From contig DATJGF010000226.1 in the NCBI GenBank assembly GCA_035495315.1, forward strand, positions 1-25,339: a stretch of 25,339 bases of DNA, given 5' to 3'. The notes beneath the pieces were generated by a model, which was not told the origin of the DNA, searched no databases, and was given only the letters and a program-made list of their open reading frames with translations. This document shows positions 14,820 through 21,459 of the stretch, in pieces. Origin of the DNA: DATJGF01 sp035495315. Lineage in GTDB: Bacteria > Verrucomicrobiota > Verrucomicrobiia > Limisphaerales > UBA8199. Numbering within the stretch: the first letter of the stretch is position 1; every line of letters starts with the position of its first letter. Both the position numbers and the translations under genes were made by a program.

Positions 14820-15380
14820 ATGACTAACCAGAAGTCCGATCGAGTGCAAAGAGCTCATGCCGGCCTAATTGTTGTCGATATGCAAGAACGGCTCCTGCCG
14901 GCTATGTTCGAACGTGATCGGCTGGTCCAAAACGTTCTGCTGCTCGTCAAAGGCTCAACTATTCTTGGAATCCCGCTCTTTGCCACCGAACAATACCGCA
15001 AGGGGCTTGGCCCTACCGTTCCGGAAATTGGCGGTGTAGTTTCGGAGTTCGCGCCCGTGGAAAAGATGGCATTCAGCGCTGCCGGGGCGGATGGATTTCT
15101 AAATTCGCTTCGGCAACGGAAGCTTTCGGAGACTATCCTGTGCGGCATTGAAGCCCACGTTTGTGTTTCACAAACCTGCCTCGATCTGCTGGCCGAAGGA
15201 CTCCGGGTCTTTGTGGTTGCGGATGCCGTCTCCTCGCGGACGGCTGAAAATCACCGGATCGGCCTGGATCGGATGCGCGATGCGGGAGCGCTAATCGTCT
15301 CGACTGAGATGATTCTGTTCGAATTGGTCGAAAAGGCCGGCACCGACGAATTCAAGCAGATACTATCGCTGGTGAAGTAA
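14820..15380 (+). CDS. Isochorismatase-family (cysteine) hydrolase
   Basis: 186 residues, the normal length for a single-domain member. The catalytic triad is complete: D20 in 'GLIVVDMQERLL', K82 in 'VEKMAFS' and C115 in 'GIEAHVCVSQT', preceded by the family's cis-peptide region. 'VADAVSSRT' and 'AENHRIGLDRM' (about 133-151) are also typical, the last being close to the 'YcaC/hydrolase' subgroup motif. Members hydrolyse isochorismate, nicotinamide, N-carbamoyl compounds and similar amides or ethers; no pathway partner nearby points to a substrate, so isochorismate itself should not be assumed. No Shine-Dalgarno sequence is visible. The product is cytoplasmic. Convergent with the DUF1080 gene across an inverted repeat. 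Confidence 0.9.
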   Translation: MTNQKSDRVQRAHAGLIVVDMQERLLPAMFERDRLVQNVLLLVKGSTILGIPLFATEQYRKGLGPTVPEIGGVVSEFAPVEKMAFSAAGADGFLNSLRQRKLSETILCGIEAHVCVSQTCLDLLAEGLRVFVVADAVSSRTAENHRIGLDRMRDAGALIVSTEMILFELVEKAGTDEFKQILSLVK

Positions 15381-15386
15381 GACGTC

Positions 15387-15472
15387 TGTAGGAGACGACG
15401 TAAGAAGACTCTAATGAGTCCGATGTTCCCCCAAGTGCACTTGATCACAGTCTCCTTACGTCGTCTCCTACA
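15387..15472. repeat. Inverted repeat with 24-base arms between convergent genes
   Basis: The arms are 15387-15410 and 15449-15472 and pair at 23 of 24 positions (core word GTAGGAGACGACGTAAG). The loop is 38 bases. It starts 6 bases after the isochorismatase-type gene and ends 38 bases before the DUF1080 stop, so it could act as a two-way terminator. The sharp arm ends and long loop are also what a small mobile repeat would show. Confidence 0.82.
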
Positions 15473-15509
15473 AGGGGCATCCTGAGAATTCGGGAGGAGC
15501 TTGAGCCGC

Positions 15510-16148
15510 TTAATCCAGCTTCTTTACTCGGATATTTTTGTAGCGCACGACGCTCCCTGGGTCATGACCTTGCAGCGCAAAGGTGCCCTCACTCAACTTG
15601 CGCATAAAATCTTTTCCCGGTTGAGCTCCCGGTGGTTCGTTGTATTCGAAAACACGTTTTCCATCCACCAGCACAGTCACACTGTTGCCTTTCACTATAA
15701 TTTCCTGGGTCCACCATTTGCCATCCTGCGCCGGTGAGTTCGCAATGTTAACAAGGCCATAGAGACTGCCGGTCTTGATCCAATCGCTATGAGTGTTGTT
15801 GACCTGGCACTCAAAGCCGACCCGTGGCCAATCGTTTGCCTGGTATTTCGTGTGAAAATAAATTCCCCCATTCGAATGCGGCCCGGTCATGACATCCACC
15901 TTGAGATCAAAGTTTTTGAACGGCGCCTTGTCACCCACATAGAAAAGATGGCAACGGTTCCCGTGCGCAACAAACGCCCCATCCTCGATCGTCCAGGTCT
16001 CCTTGTTCTCGTCCGCCGTTTTCCACCCATCAAAACTCTTACCGTCGCATAACGAAGTGAAACCAGGTTCCACATCCTCAGCAATCAACGACGCTGTCGC
16101 TGAGAAAATAATCGTTAGGGCCATCAACCGGAGTAGTTTAGTTTGCAT
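15510..16148 (-). CDS. Exported DUF1080 (3-keto-disaccharide hydrolase type) protein
   Basis: 212 residues from ATG 16148; the longer frame upstream has no signal at its start, while this start opens a signal peptide (about 1-23, ending 'SLIA'). The body is a concanavalin/LamG-like fold typical of DUF1080: 'FTSLCDGKSFDGWK' (about 30-43), 'WTIEDGAFVAHG' (about 52-63), 'SNGGIYFHTKY' (92-102) and 'GFECQVNNTH' (111-120), ending in a strand with 'ALQGHDPGSVVRYKNIRVK'. Family members bind or cleave glycans and some hydrolyse 3-keto-glycosides. It is usually periplasmic and abundant in Verrucomicrobiota and Planctomycetota. Divergent from hisB. The exact substrate is not readable. Confidence 0.9.
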   Translation of the reverse strand: MQTKLLRLMALTIIFSATASLIAEDVEPGFTSLCDGKSFDGWKTADENKETWTIEDGAFVAHGNRCHLFYVGDKAPFKNFDLKVDVMTGPHSNGGIYFHTKYQANDWPRVGFECQVNNTHSDWIKTGSLYGLVNIANSPAQDGKWWTQEIIVKGNSVTVLVDGKRVFEYNEPPGAQPGKDFMRKLSEGTFALQGHDPGSVVRYKNIRVKKLD

Positions 16149-16328
16149 GGAGCCGCAAAATAATCCGGCGTCTCTGACCCGCAAGCAAAATTCATCCTGC
16201 CTGCGACTGCGCCCTGGAGGGTTGCTATCTACAATTGTCCAGCTGAAACAGTAGAAGGCACTCGCGTTTGATCCTTTCCGTTCGTATTGCCTTTCTCTTT
16301 GGCTCGCAATTCGTTTAAATAAAGCCAG

Positions 16329-16991
16329 ATGAACACCCGGCGGGCTCAGGTCAAACGCGTCACAAACGAAACGCGGATTAGCGCCAAAATTAATCTCGAT
16401 GGGAGTGGCAAAGCTTGCGTTCGGACGGGAATCGGTTTTTTTGACCACATGCTGACGCTGTTTGCCCGCCACGCGGTCATTGATCTCAATCTTCGCTGCC
16501 AGGGGGACCTCGAAGTCGATGCTCATCATACGGTCGAGGATTGTGGGATTGTTTTAGGACAAGCTTTCCTCCAGGCACTGGGTGACAAAAAAGGCATTCG
16601 CCGTTACGGCGCTGGATTTGACCCGCGCAATCCGTTTACTGGCGAAGCTTATGTACCGATGGACGAATGCCTGGCCAGGTGCGTTATCGATTTCAGTGGG
16701 CGGCCCTATCTGGTTTGGCGCGGTTTAAATGGCTTGGGCCATAAGACCGTTACCAAAGCCGAGAAATTCCAAGACATGTCGAGCAGCTTTCGGTTCGGCC
16801 TGGCCCGGGAATTCTTCCAAGGCTTCGCGAATGAAGCACGCTGCAACCTCCACCTCGAATTGTTGTATGGGGATGAACCCCATCATGTTGTCGAAGCACT
16901 TTTCAAAGCATTCGCCAAGGCGGTCGACCTCGCGTGCCAGCGCGACCCGCGCATTGCAGGTCAACTCCCCACCACGAAAGGGAAGCTTTGA
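16329..16991 (+). CDS. hisB: Imidazoleglycerol-phosphate dehydratase HisB
   Basis: 220 residues. Converts imidazole-glycerol phosphate to imidazole-acetol phosphate (step 6 of histidine synthesis) using two manganese ions. Metal-binding motifs are present: 'GFFDHML' with H40, 'DAHHTVEDCG' with H66/H67/E70, and 'GDEPHHVVEALFKAF' with H185/H186/E189. The C-terminus 'LPTTKGKL' is the family ending. Two extra stretches make it about 25 residues longer than the usual ~195: one at about 96-106 ('GFDPRNPFTGE'), just before the conserved 'VPMDECLA', and one at about 132-150 ('GLNGLGHKTVTKAEKFQDM'). It lies alone, not in a his operon; no other his gene is in the window. No phosphatase domain (unlike the E. 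coli fusion). Confidence 0.95.
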   Translation: MNTRRAQVKRVTNETRISAKINLDGSGKACVRTGIGFFDHMLTLFARHAVIDLNLRCQGDLEVDAHHTVEDCGIVLGQAFLQALGDKKGIRRYGAGFDPRNPFTGEAYVPMDECLARCVIDFSGRPYLVWRGLNGLGHKTVTKAEKFQDMSSSFRFGLAREFFQGFANEARCNLHLELLYGDEPHHVVEALFKAFAKAVDLACQRDPRIAGQLPTTKGKL

Positions 16992-17018
16992 GGCTTGAAC
17001 TACTTAAAACTGCACACT

Positions 17019-17090
17019 TCGGAAGGACGAGTTCCACGAGGCCCAAACTCTGGCCTTGTTTACAGGGACTCGTGGAACTCGTCCTTCCGA
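17019..17090. repeat. Perfect 22-bp inverted repeat after hisB
   Basis: The arms 17019-17040 and 17069-17090 are perfect reverse complements (core word GGAAGGACGAGTTCCACGAG), separated by 28 bases. It begins 28 bases after the hisB stop and ends 38 bases before the sigma-factor start. It could terminate hisB and insulate the sigma operon, or be a dispersed element; the perfect arms imply recent origin or selection for structure. Confidence 0.88.
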
Positions 17091-17127
17091 TGGTTTGAAT
17101 AAGCATGGTAAGGCCACCGTCGAACCG

Positions 17128-17721
17128 ATGACTAAAGACGATTATTCCTCGTCAGACGATCGGACTTTGGTGAAGGCCGCGCAAAAGGGTGATATGGTTG
17201 CCTTCGAGGAACTGGTTGCGCGGCACCGGGATAAGATTTATGCCCGTGCGTATAGCATGATGAGGAATGAAGAAGAAGCGATCGATCTTTCTCAGGAAGC
17301 GTGGGTGAAGGGCTGGCAGCGCCTGAGCCAGTTTCAAGGCGAGTCCGGTTTCGGCACCTGGATGACTCGGATTGTGATCAATCTCTGTTTGGATCAGTTG
17401 CGTAAGCAGAAACGGCAGCGGACAGAGTCGGTCGAAGAGATGACTGAGGAATCAGGCGGAGTCGAACGGCATATGCCGGTTGTTACTGTAAATCCCACCG
17501 CCGGTCTTGAGCGCATCGAGCTTCGGCAGCGAATTGATCGCGCTTTAGGTCAGTTGTCGTATGAACATCGCACCGTGTTGGTGTTGCACGAATTTGAAGA
17601 ATTGGAATATAAAGAAATCGCTAAGGTGATGGATTGTTCGATTGGGACAGTGATGTCGCGCCTGTTTTACGCGCGCCGAAAGATGGCGGCGTTACTGGCG
17701 GACCTCAAAAAAGCGGATTAA
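17128..17721 (+). CDS. ECF-type RNA polymerase sigma factor (RpoE-like)
   Basis: 197 residues from ATG 17128; an upstream start at 17056 would translate the inverted repeat and is rejected. Region 2 (about 25-95) includes 'FEELVARHRDKIYARAY', 'EAIDLSQEAWVKGW' and 'FGTWMTRIVINLCLDQLRK', the -10 recognition and core-binding parts. Region 4 (about 135-190) includes 'LSYEHRTVLVLHEFEELEYK' and the helix-turn-helix 'EIAKVMDCSIGTVMSRLFYA'. It directs RNA polymerase to a stress or surface regulon, held off by the anti-sigma-like membrane protein whose gene starts 6 bases after its stop codon. No extracytoplasmic-type promoter could be identified in the short upstream gap. Confidence 0.94.
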   Translation: MTKDDYSSSDDRTLVKAAQKGDMVAFEELVARHRDKIYARAYSMMRNEEEAIDLSQEAWVKGWQRLSQFQGESGFGTWMTRIVINLCLDQLRKQKRQRTESVEEMTEESGGVERHMPVVTVNPTAGLERIELRQRIDRALGQLSYEHRTVLVLHEFEELEYKEIAKVMDCSIGTVMSRLFYARRKMAALLADLKKAD

Positions 17722-17727
17722 CAGATA

Positions 17728-18228
17728 ATGGACCACCAGGACCAACTGAAGTTGCAGGCGTATTTGGATGGGGAGCTGCCTGAACCGGAAGCGCGTGAGA
17801 TGGCCAACCACCTCGCGCGCGATCCTGGCGCGACTGCGCTTCTAACCGAACTGCGCCAGACTCGCGATGCGATTCGAAGCTTTGAGCCCGGCACTCAACT
17901 GCCCGAATCACGTGAGTTCTATTGGTCCAAGATCAAACGAGAGATTGAGCGCCAGGAGACTTCCAGGCCCGTTCCTTCCCCGTCAATTCCGTTGGGCGAA
18001 CGATTGCGCCGCTTTCTCATACCGGCCTCAGGACTGGCCCTGCTCGTCATTGCCGGCCTGTTCGCCATTCAGGGTCCACCCCAGGAAAACGCCCCCATCG
18101 AAACGGCTCTCGCTGACCCGGGCGCGATGATTTATCATGATTACTCAGCTGGCGCGACTTATGTCTGGCTCTCTTACCCCGCTGACAAAGATCTCGCCGA
18201 CGAAGACGATTGGGATACATTCGATTAG
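17728..18228 (+). CDS. Probable membrane anti-sigma factor lacking the zinc motif
   Basis: 166 residues. The N-terminal ~75 residues are helical and cytoplasmic: 'LQAYLDGELPEPEAREMANH' (about 9-28), then 'LLTELRQTRDAIRS', as in RsiW/RseA-type anti-sigma domains. The usual zinc motif HxxxCxxC is absent; there is no cysteine in the protein. One membrane helix (about 96-114, 'FLIPASGLALLVIAGLFAI') precedes an outside tail that is strongly acidic at its end ('DKDLADEDDWDTFD'). Position directly after the sigma gene and before a small exported protein supports the role. The regulating signal and the proteases involved cannot be read. Assignment rests on gene order and topology more than on motif. 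Confidence 0.82.
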   Translation: MDHQDQLKLQAYLDGELPEPEAREMANHLARDPGATALLTELRQTRDAIRSFEPGTQLPESREFYWSKIKREIERQETSRPVPSPSIPLGERLRRFLIPASGLALLVIAGLFAIQGPPQENAPIETALADPGAMIYHDYSAGATYVWLSYPADKDLADEDDWDTFD

Positions 18229-18231
18229 GCA

Positions 18232-18693
18232 ATGAGATTACATTCAGTTCGGGCAAACCTGATACCGGCTTTGCTATCCGTGCTTTTTTTTCTCCCTGGC
18301 GCCTTGGCGACGGTGGCGGCCGATGAATTGAAATTCCATGTGCACCTGGTCTGGGCAACCGATGACCCCAACCCACCCGCCGGGAAAGATTACAAACCAA
18401 TCGAGCCGGACATCCGCAAACAGATCAAAGCCTTGAAATGGAAAAACTATTTTGAGGTTCGCCATACCGATTTTGCGCTCGCACCCGGGACCAGCAAAAA
18501 AGTCGCTATTAGCGAGAAATGCTCGATCGACGTAAAAGATCTGGGTAATTCCAGCGTCGAAGTAGTTTTGATCGGCAAGGGGAAGGAAGTCGCCAAAGTG
18601 AAACAGACGCTGCGGAAAGGCCAAATTCTCGTCCCAGCGGGCGATGCCCCCAACGAAACTGCCTGGCTGGTTATCCTCCAGCGCGTCGAGTAA
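18232..18693 (+). CDS. Small exported protein of the sigma/anti-sigma operon
   Basis: 153 residues, starting 3 bases after the anti-sigma-like gene. Signal peptide of about 31 residues ('ALLSVLFFLPGALATVAA'). The mature part is a basic, beta-rich domain with 'LKFHVHLVWATDDPNPP', 'LKWKNYFEVRHTDFALAPG' and a C-terminal 'NETAWLVILQRVE'. I recognise no named family. The tight spacing means it is made together with the sigma and anti-sigma pair, so a role as periplasmic sensor partner or as a regulon member is plausible but not shown. Two back-to-back hairpins follow the stop codon. Confidence 0.82.
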   Translation: MRLHSVRANLIPALLSVLFFLPGALATVAADELKFHVHLVWATDDPNPPAGKDYKPIEPDIRKQIKALKWKNYFEVRHTDFALAPGTSKKVAISEKCSIDVKDLGNSSVEVVLIGKGKEVAKVKQTLRKGQILVPAGDAPNETAWLVILQRVE

Positions 18694-18702
18694 TCTCGTA
18701 AC

Positions 18703-18742
18703 GCAGAGTTTCACTCTGCTGTACCGCCGATTTCCAATCGGC
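18703..18742. repeat. Pair of 17-base hairpins after the sigma operon
   Basis: GCAGAGT-TTC-ACTCTGC (18703-18719) and GCCGATT-TCC-AATCGGC (18726-18742) are perfect 7-bp hairpins with 3-base loops, 6 bases apart, 10 bases after the operon's last stop codon. No T-run follows. A mini-REP cluster and a weak terminator are both possible. Confidence 0.75.
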
Positions 18743-18998
18743 ACCTTCGCTGCGCTTTAACTGAGGCTTTGCGGTCAAAAATGAGTGCGTAATACACTCT
18801 GGGTTGATCGGTTGCCTGTTGGTCGTGCCGTTGGCCTTAGCTTGGTTTGTGAGCCAATTCGCGGCATCCCGCTTAATCGATTGCTCGTTCGGATTCTTCG
18901 GCGCGATTCCATTGTTTTATTCCTTGGATCTGACCGACCTCATGAAAAAACTACGCTGCCACTCGATCTCGTCAAACCAGCTGCTAATTAACCAGAGA
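18743..18998. other. Intergenic region with a possible membrane-protein fragment
   Basis: A plus-strand frame (TTG 18804 to TAA 19026-19028) reads IGCLLVVPLALAWFVSQFAA and then 'FGFFGAIPLFYSLDLTDLMKKL', which is strongly hydrophobic and protein-like for about 50 residues. It has no convincing start signal and overlaps the stop end of the minus-strand gene at 18999. I take it as a possible gene remnant or a small membrane peptide; it could also be chance. Nothing else was seen in this stretch. Confidence 0.3.
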
Positions 18999-19592
18999 TC
19001 ACTCTGCGCGATTCCCACCAGTTTTTAAGTTTGCGCGCCATTTGCGCAGAACGGCAACAAAGATCCGGTCAAGCCTCCGACTGAACACACCCACGAACGA
19101 ATAGCCAAGTTGCACCGCGAGACAAACCGCCCAGGCAAATAGAGACACGGTGAGGACCCGGAATGGCCACGCATCCAATGGCAACTGAGCTTTCCAGATC
19201 CACATCGATTCTTTGCTGAATGGACCAACGTAAAAGATCGGCCACAAGTCCACCGGATCGGGCCCGCGTGAGCCAATCAGGTCGCAGAACAGGTGCAAGT
19301 GAAATACCAACAAAGAGAGCACCGCTACTCGCCATTTCCGGTGCGCAAAAAAAATCAATAAGGTGGTTATCAGGATGCCCCCAAATAGACCGTGCAATAA
19401 ATAGTGATGGTAGTGCTGGTAATAAGATATTTTGCCGCCGCCTAAGGCCCGGCTAATCACATCGATGATCAGCCCCAGTCCGTCAGCATCGGGCGAAATG
19501 CCTGCCAGGGCAATTAAGCGGCAGTCGCGTGCATTGTCGGTCGTTTTGGCGCCAATCACCCAACTTGCCAGCAGATGAGTCTCCGGATTCAA
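18999..19592 (-). CDS. YdjM-like (DUF457) membrane-bound putative metal-dependent hydrolase
   Basis: 197 residues from a TTG start (19592); no ATG fits. It opens 'MNPETHLLASWVIG', a hallmark start of the YdjM/LexA-regulated membrane hydrolase family, then has 'LIALAGISPDADGLG' with the conserved D-x-D, 'HYHHYLLHGLFGG' with a histidine cluster, and 'HLHLFCDLIGSRGPDPVDL'. These H and D residues suggest a metal site near the membrane. Four membrane segments are visible (about 62-84, 88-108, 140-163 and 165-185). The exact reaction of the family is not established. Divergent from the glycine-rich protein gene. Confidence 0.85.
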   Translation of the reverse strand: MNPETHLLASWVIGAKTTDNARDCRLIALAGISPDADGLGLIIDVISRALGGGKISYYQHYHHYLLHGLFGGILITTLLIFFAHRKWRVAVLSLLVFHLHLFCDLIGSRGPDPVDLWPIFYVGPFSKESMWIWKAQLPLDAWPFRVLTVSLFAWAVCLAVQLGYSFVGVFSRRLDRIFVAVLRKWRANLKTGGNRAE

Positions 19593-19735
19593 TGCGTGTG
19601 CCGCTTATCCATTTTGACACCGGATCGTTTTTGTTCCGGACTAACATTTCGACAAGTCACGCGAAGGTCGCCAGATTCGCAAATGCGTTGCGCGAATACA
19701 GGCTTTCGCTAAAGTCCTCGCGAAACCAAAAACCT

Positions 19736-21415
19736 ATGTGGAGAAAATCTTTGCTTGCGGTCGTGGTGTTGCTCGTGATCGGCTTTCTGGCACTGGCGCT
19801 CGCTCGCCCGGTGTTGAATATAACCCGGCAGAACGGAACCAACGTATTGGTTTCGTGGTCGGCAACCAACAGTGGATTTCTGCTCCAAGCAAGCACGAAC
19901 CTTTCATCATTACCAAACGACTGGAGCACACTGACCAATGCTCAGTTGCTGAACGGGAATTTTCAATTGATTGAGTCTGTTGCTTCCAGCCGATTTTATC
20001 GCCTGTTGAACGACACCAACGCAATCGACGTACCGGACGCTTCTTTCATAGACAGTAACGGTGACGGAATTGATGGAGACGCTCAGAGAGCAATTTTTGT
20101 AGCCACACCGCCCTTGGGGAACGATAGCAATCTCGGGACGATGGCAGCGCCCGTGGCTACCCTCGAGCACGGCGTTCTGCTAGCTGCCGCGCAGCATAAA
20201 AATGTTTATGTTGCCGCCGGTACCTATACTCTCAATAGCCCACTCCAACTAATCTCCGGTGTCAGTCTGTATGGGCAGTATGATGGCACGACTAATTGGG
20301 GTCGCGGAATCCAAAACCTTACCGTGATTTCTGGTGGGCCAACGGCAGTGCTCGCCTCCAGCATTACTAACGAGACGCACCTCGAAGGTTTTTCTATTGT
20401 CGCCAGTTCTGCCACCGCTCCGGGGCAGAGCACTTACGGAGTTCTCGTGCTCAATAGCGTCAGCAATATTGTGATTCGTTACAATTCCATCTCCTCGGGT
20501 AATGGCTCGATCGGTTTCGCCGGTGTATCTGTTCCAAACGAGTTGCCTGCAAGTGGCGGAATCCCAGGCAATGCGGGCACTTGTGATAGTGGAAATGGAT
20601 CAGGCGGTTCGGGTGCAACTTCATCCTGCAGTCGCATCGGTGGGACGGGAGGAAACGGCGGACCGGAAGGGGCTAATAATGGCAGTCCAGGTGGGACCGG
20701 CGCGGGAGGCACTCCCGGTGGGGCTGGTGGCCAGGGAGGAAATCCTGGCGGCAACGGACAAACCGGGGCGAACGGATTGCCTGGAGCAAATGGCACGAAT
20801 GGCGCCACCGCCCTGACGACGTTAATTTTAGGCAACTCTGGATTTGTGCCGACCATCGGAAATAGTGGTTCTTCGGGAACCGGCGGCAACGGTGGCGGCG
20901 GTGGCGGCGGTGGCGGGGGGCAGGGATGCTTCTTTTGTAATGATGGCGGAGGCAATGGGGGTGGTGGCGGCGGCGCCGGCGGCTGTGGCGGAGCTTTCGG
21001 TTCGGGTGGTGGAGGTGGTGGTGGTTCTTTTGCCGTGTTCTTGTATAGCGCAAGTGCAGTCATTACGGATAACGCTTTAATTACGGGCAGAGGCGGAAAT
21101 GGGGGCGCCGGCGGTAACGGCGGCGTGGGTGGCAGTGGCGGAAGCGGTGGGTCCGGCGCGTCGAACTGCACCGGCGAAATAGGCGCAGGCGGTAACGGCG
21201 GCCCTGGTGGAAACGGCGGTGCAGGTGGTTCCGGTTCCGGCGGCCCGGGCGGGCCGTCTATTGGTATCTGTTATGCCAAATCCCTTGTGAATCTGGGCTC
21301 AAACTCGTTCACGATTGGCGCCAGTGGCACGGGTGGGCAGGGCGGGAGCAATTCAGCTTTAGGCGCCGCGCCCCTTGGACCCACGGGACAGAGTATGAAC
21401 GTTTTTTTCCAATAG
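19736..21415 (+). CDS. Membrane-anchored beta-helix protein with long PGRS-like glycine-rich region
   Basis: 559 residues from ATG 19736; the frame extends upstream to 19529, but that part overlaps the divergent gene and has no export signal. A membrane anchor or signal (about 4-24) is followed by the shared module (about 28-90: 'FLLQASTNL', 'DWSTLTNA', 'FYRL'). A calcium-loop-like 'DSNGDGIDGD' (about 106-115) comes next. Then a right-handed parallel beta-helix starts: 'GTMAAPVATLEHGVLLAA', 'NVYVAAGTY', 'VSLYGQYDG' and 'VLNSVSNIVIRYNSI'. From about 273 to 507 the chain is dominated by GGxGGxGG tracts, interrupted by short beta-helix rungs (about 359-373 and 430-450), and helix-like strands return at the end. 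The pattern recalls mycobacterial PE_PGRS domains and similar myxobacterial proteins. Probable cell-surface protein; ligand unknown. Confidence 0.85.
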   Translation: MWRKSLLAVVVLLVIGFLALALARPVLNITRQNGTNVLVSWSATNSGFLLQASTNLSSLPNDWSTLTNAQLLNGNFQLIESVASSRFYRLLNDTNAIDVPDASFIDSNGDGIDGDAQRAIFVATPPLGNDSNLGTMAAPVATLEHGVLLAAAQHKNVYVAAGTYTLNSPLQLISGVSLYGQYDGTTNWGRGIQNLTVISGGPTAVLASSITNETHLEGFSIVASSATAPGQSTYGVLVLNSVSNIVIRYNSISSGNGSIGFAGVSVPNELPASGGIPGNAGTCDSGNGSGGSGATSSCSRIGGTGGNGGPEGANNGSPGGTGAGGTPGGAGGQGGNPGGNGQTGANGLPGANGTNGATALTTLILGNSGFVPTIGNSGSSGTGGNGGGGGGGGGGQGCFFCNDGGGNGGGGGGAGGCGGAFGSGGGGGGGSFAVFLYSASAVITDNALITGRGGNGGAGGNGGVGGSGGSGGSGASNCTGEIGAGGNGGPGGNGGAGGSGSGGPGGPSIGICYAKSLVNLGSNSFTIGASGTGGQGGSNSALGAAPLGPTGQSMNVFFQ

Positions 21416-21459
21416 TTTGGTTGCCATTTCAGCGGGCCTTTTGTCGCTCGTAGCTCACC

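Noticed and set aside
17056..17127. Sigma-factor start at 17056
   Set aside because: The extension translates the inverted repeat 17069-17090; the ECF domain begins normally after ATG 17128.
20479..21171. Minus-strand 230-residue proline-rich frame
   Set aside because: It is the antisense of the glycine-rich tract (GGC/GGT read as GCC/ACC gives Pro/Ala). No start signal, no signal peptide, and the plus-strand frame has clear domain structure.
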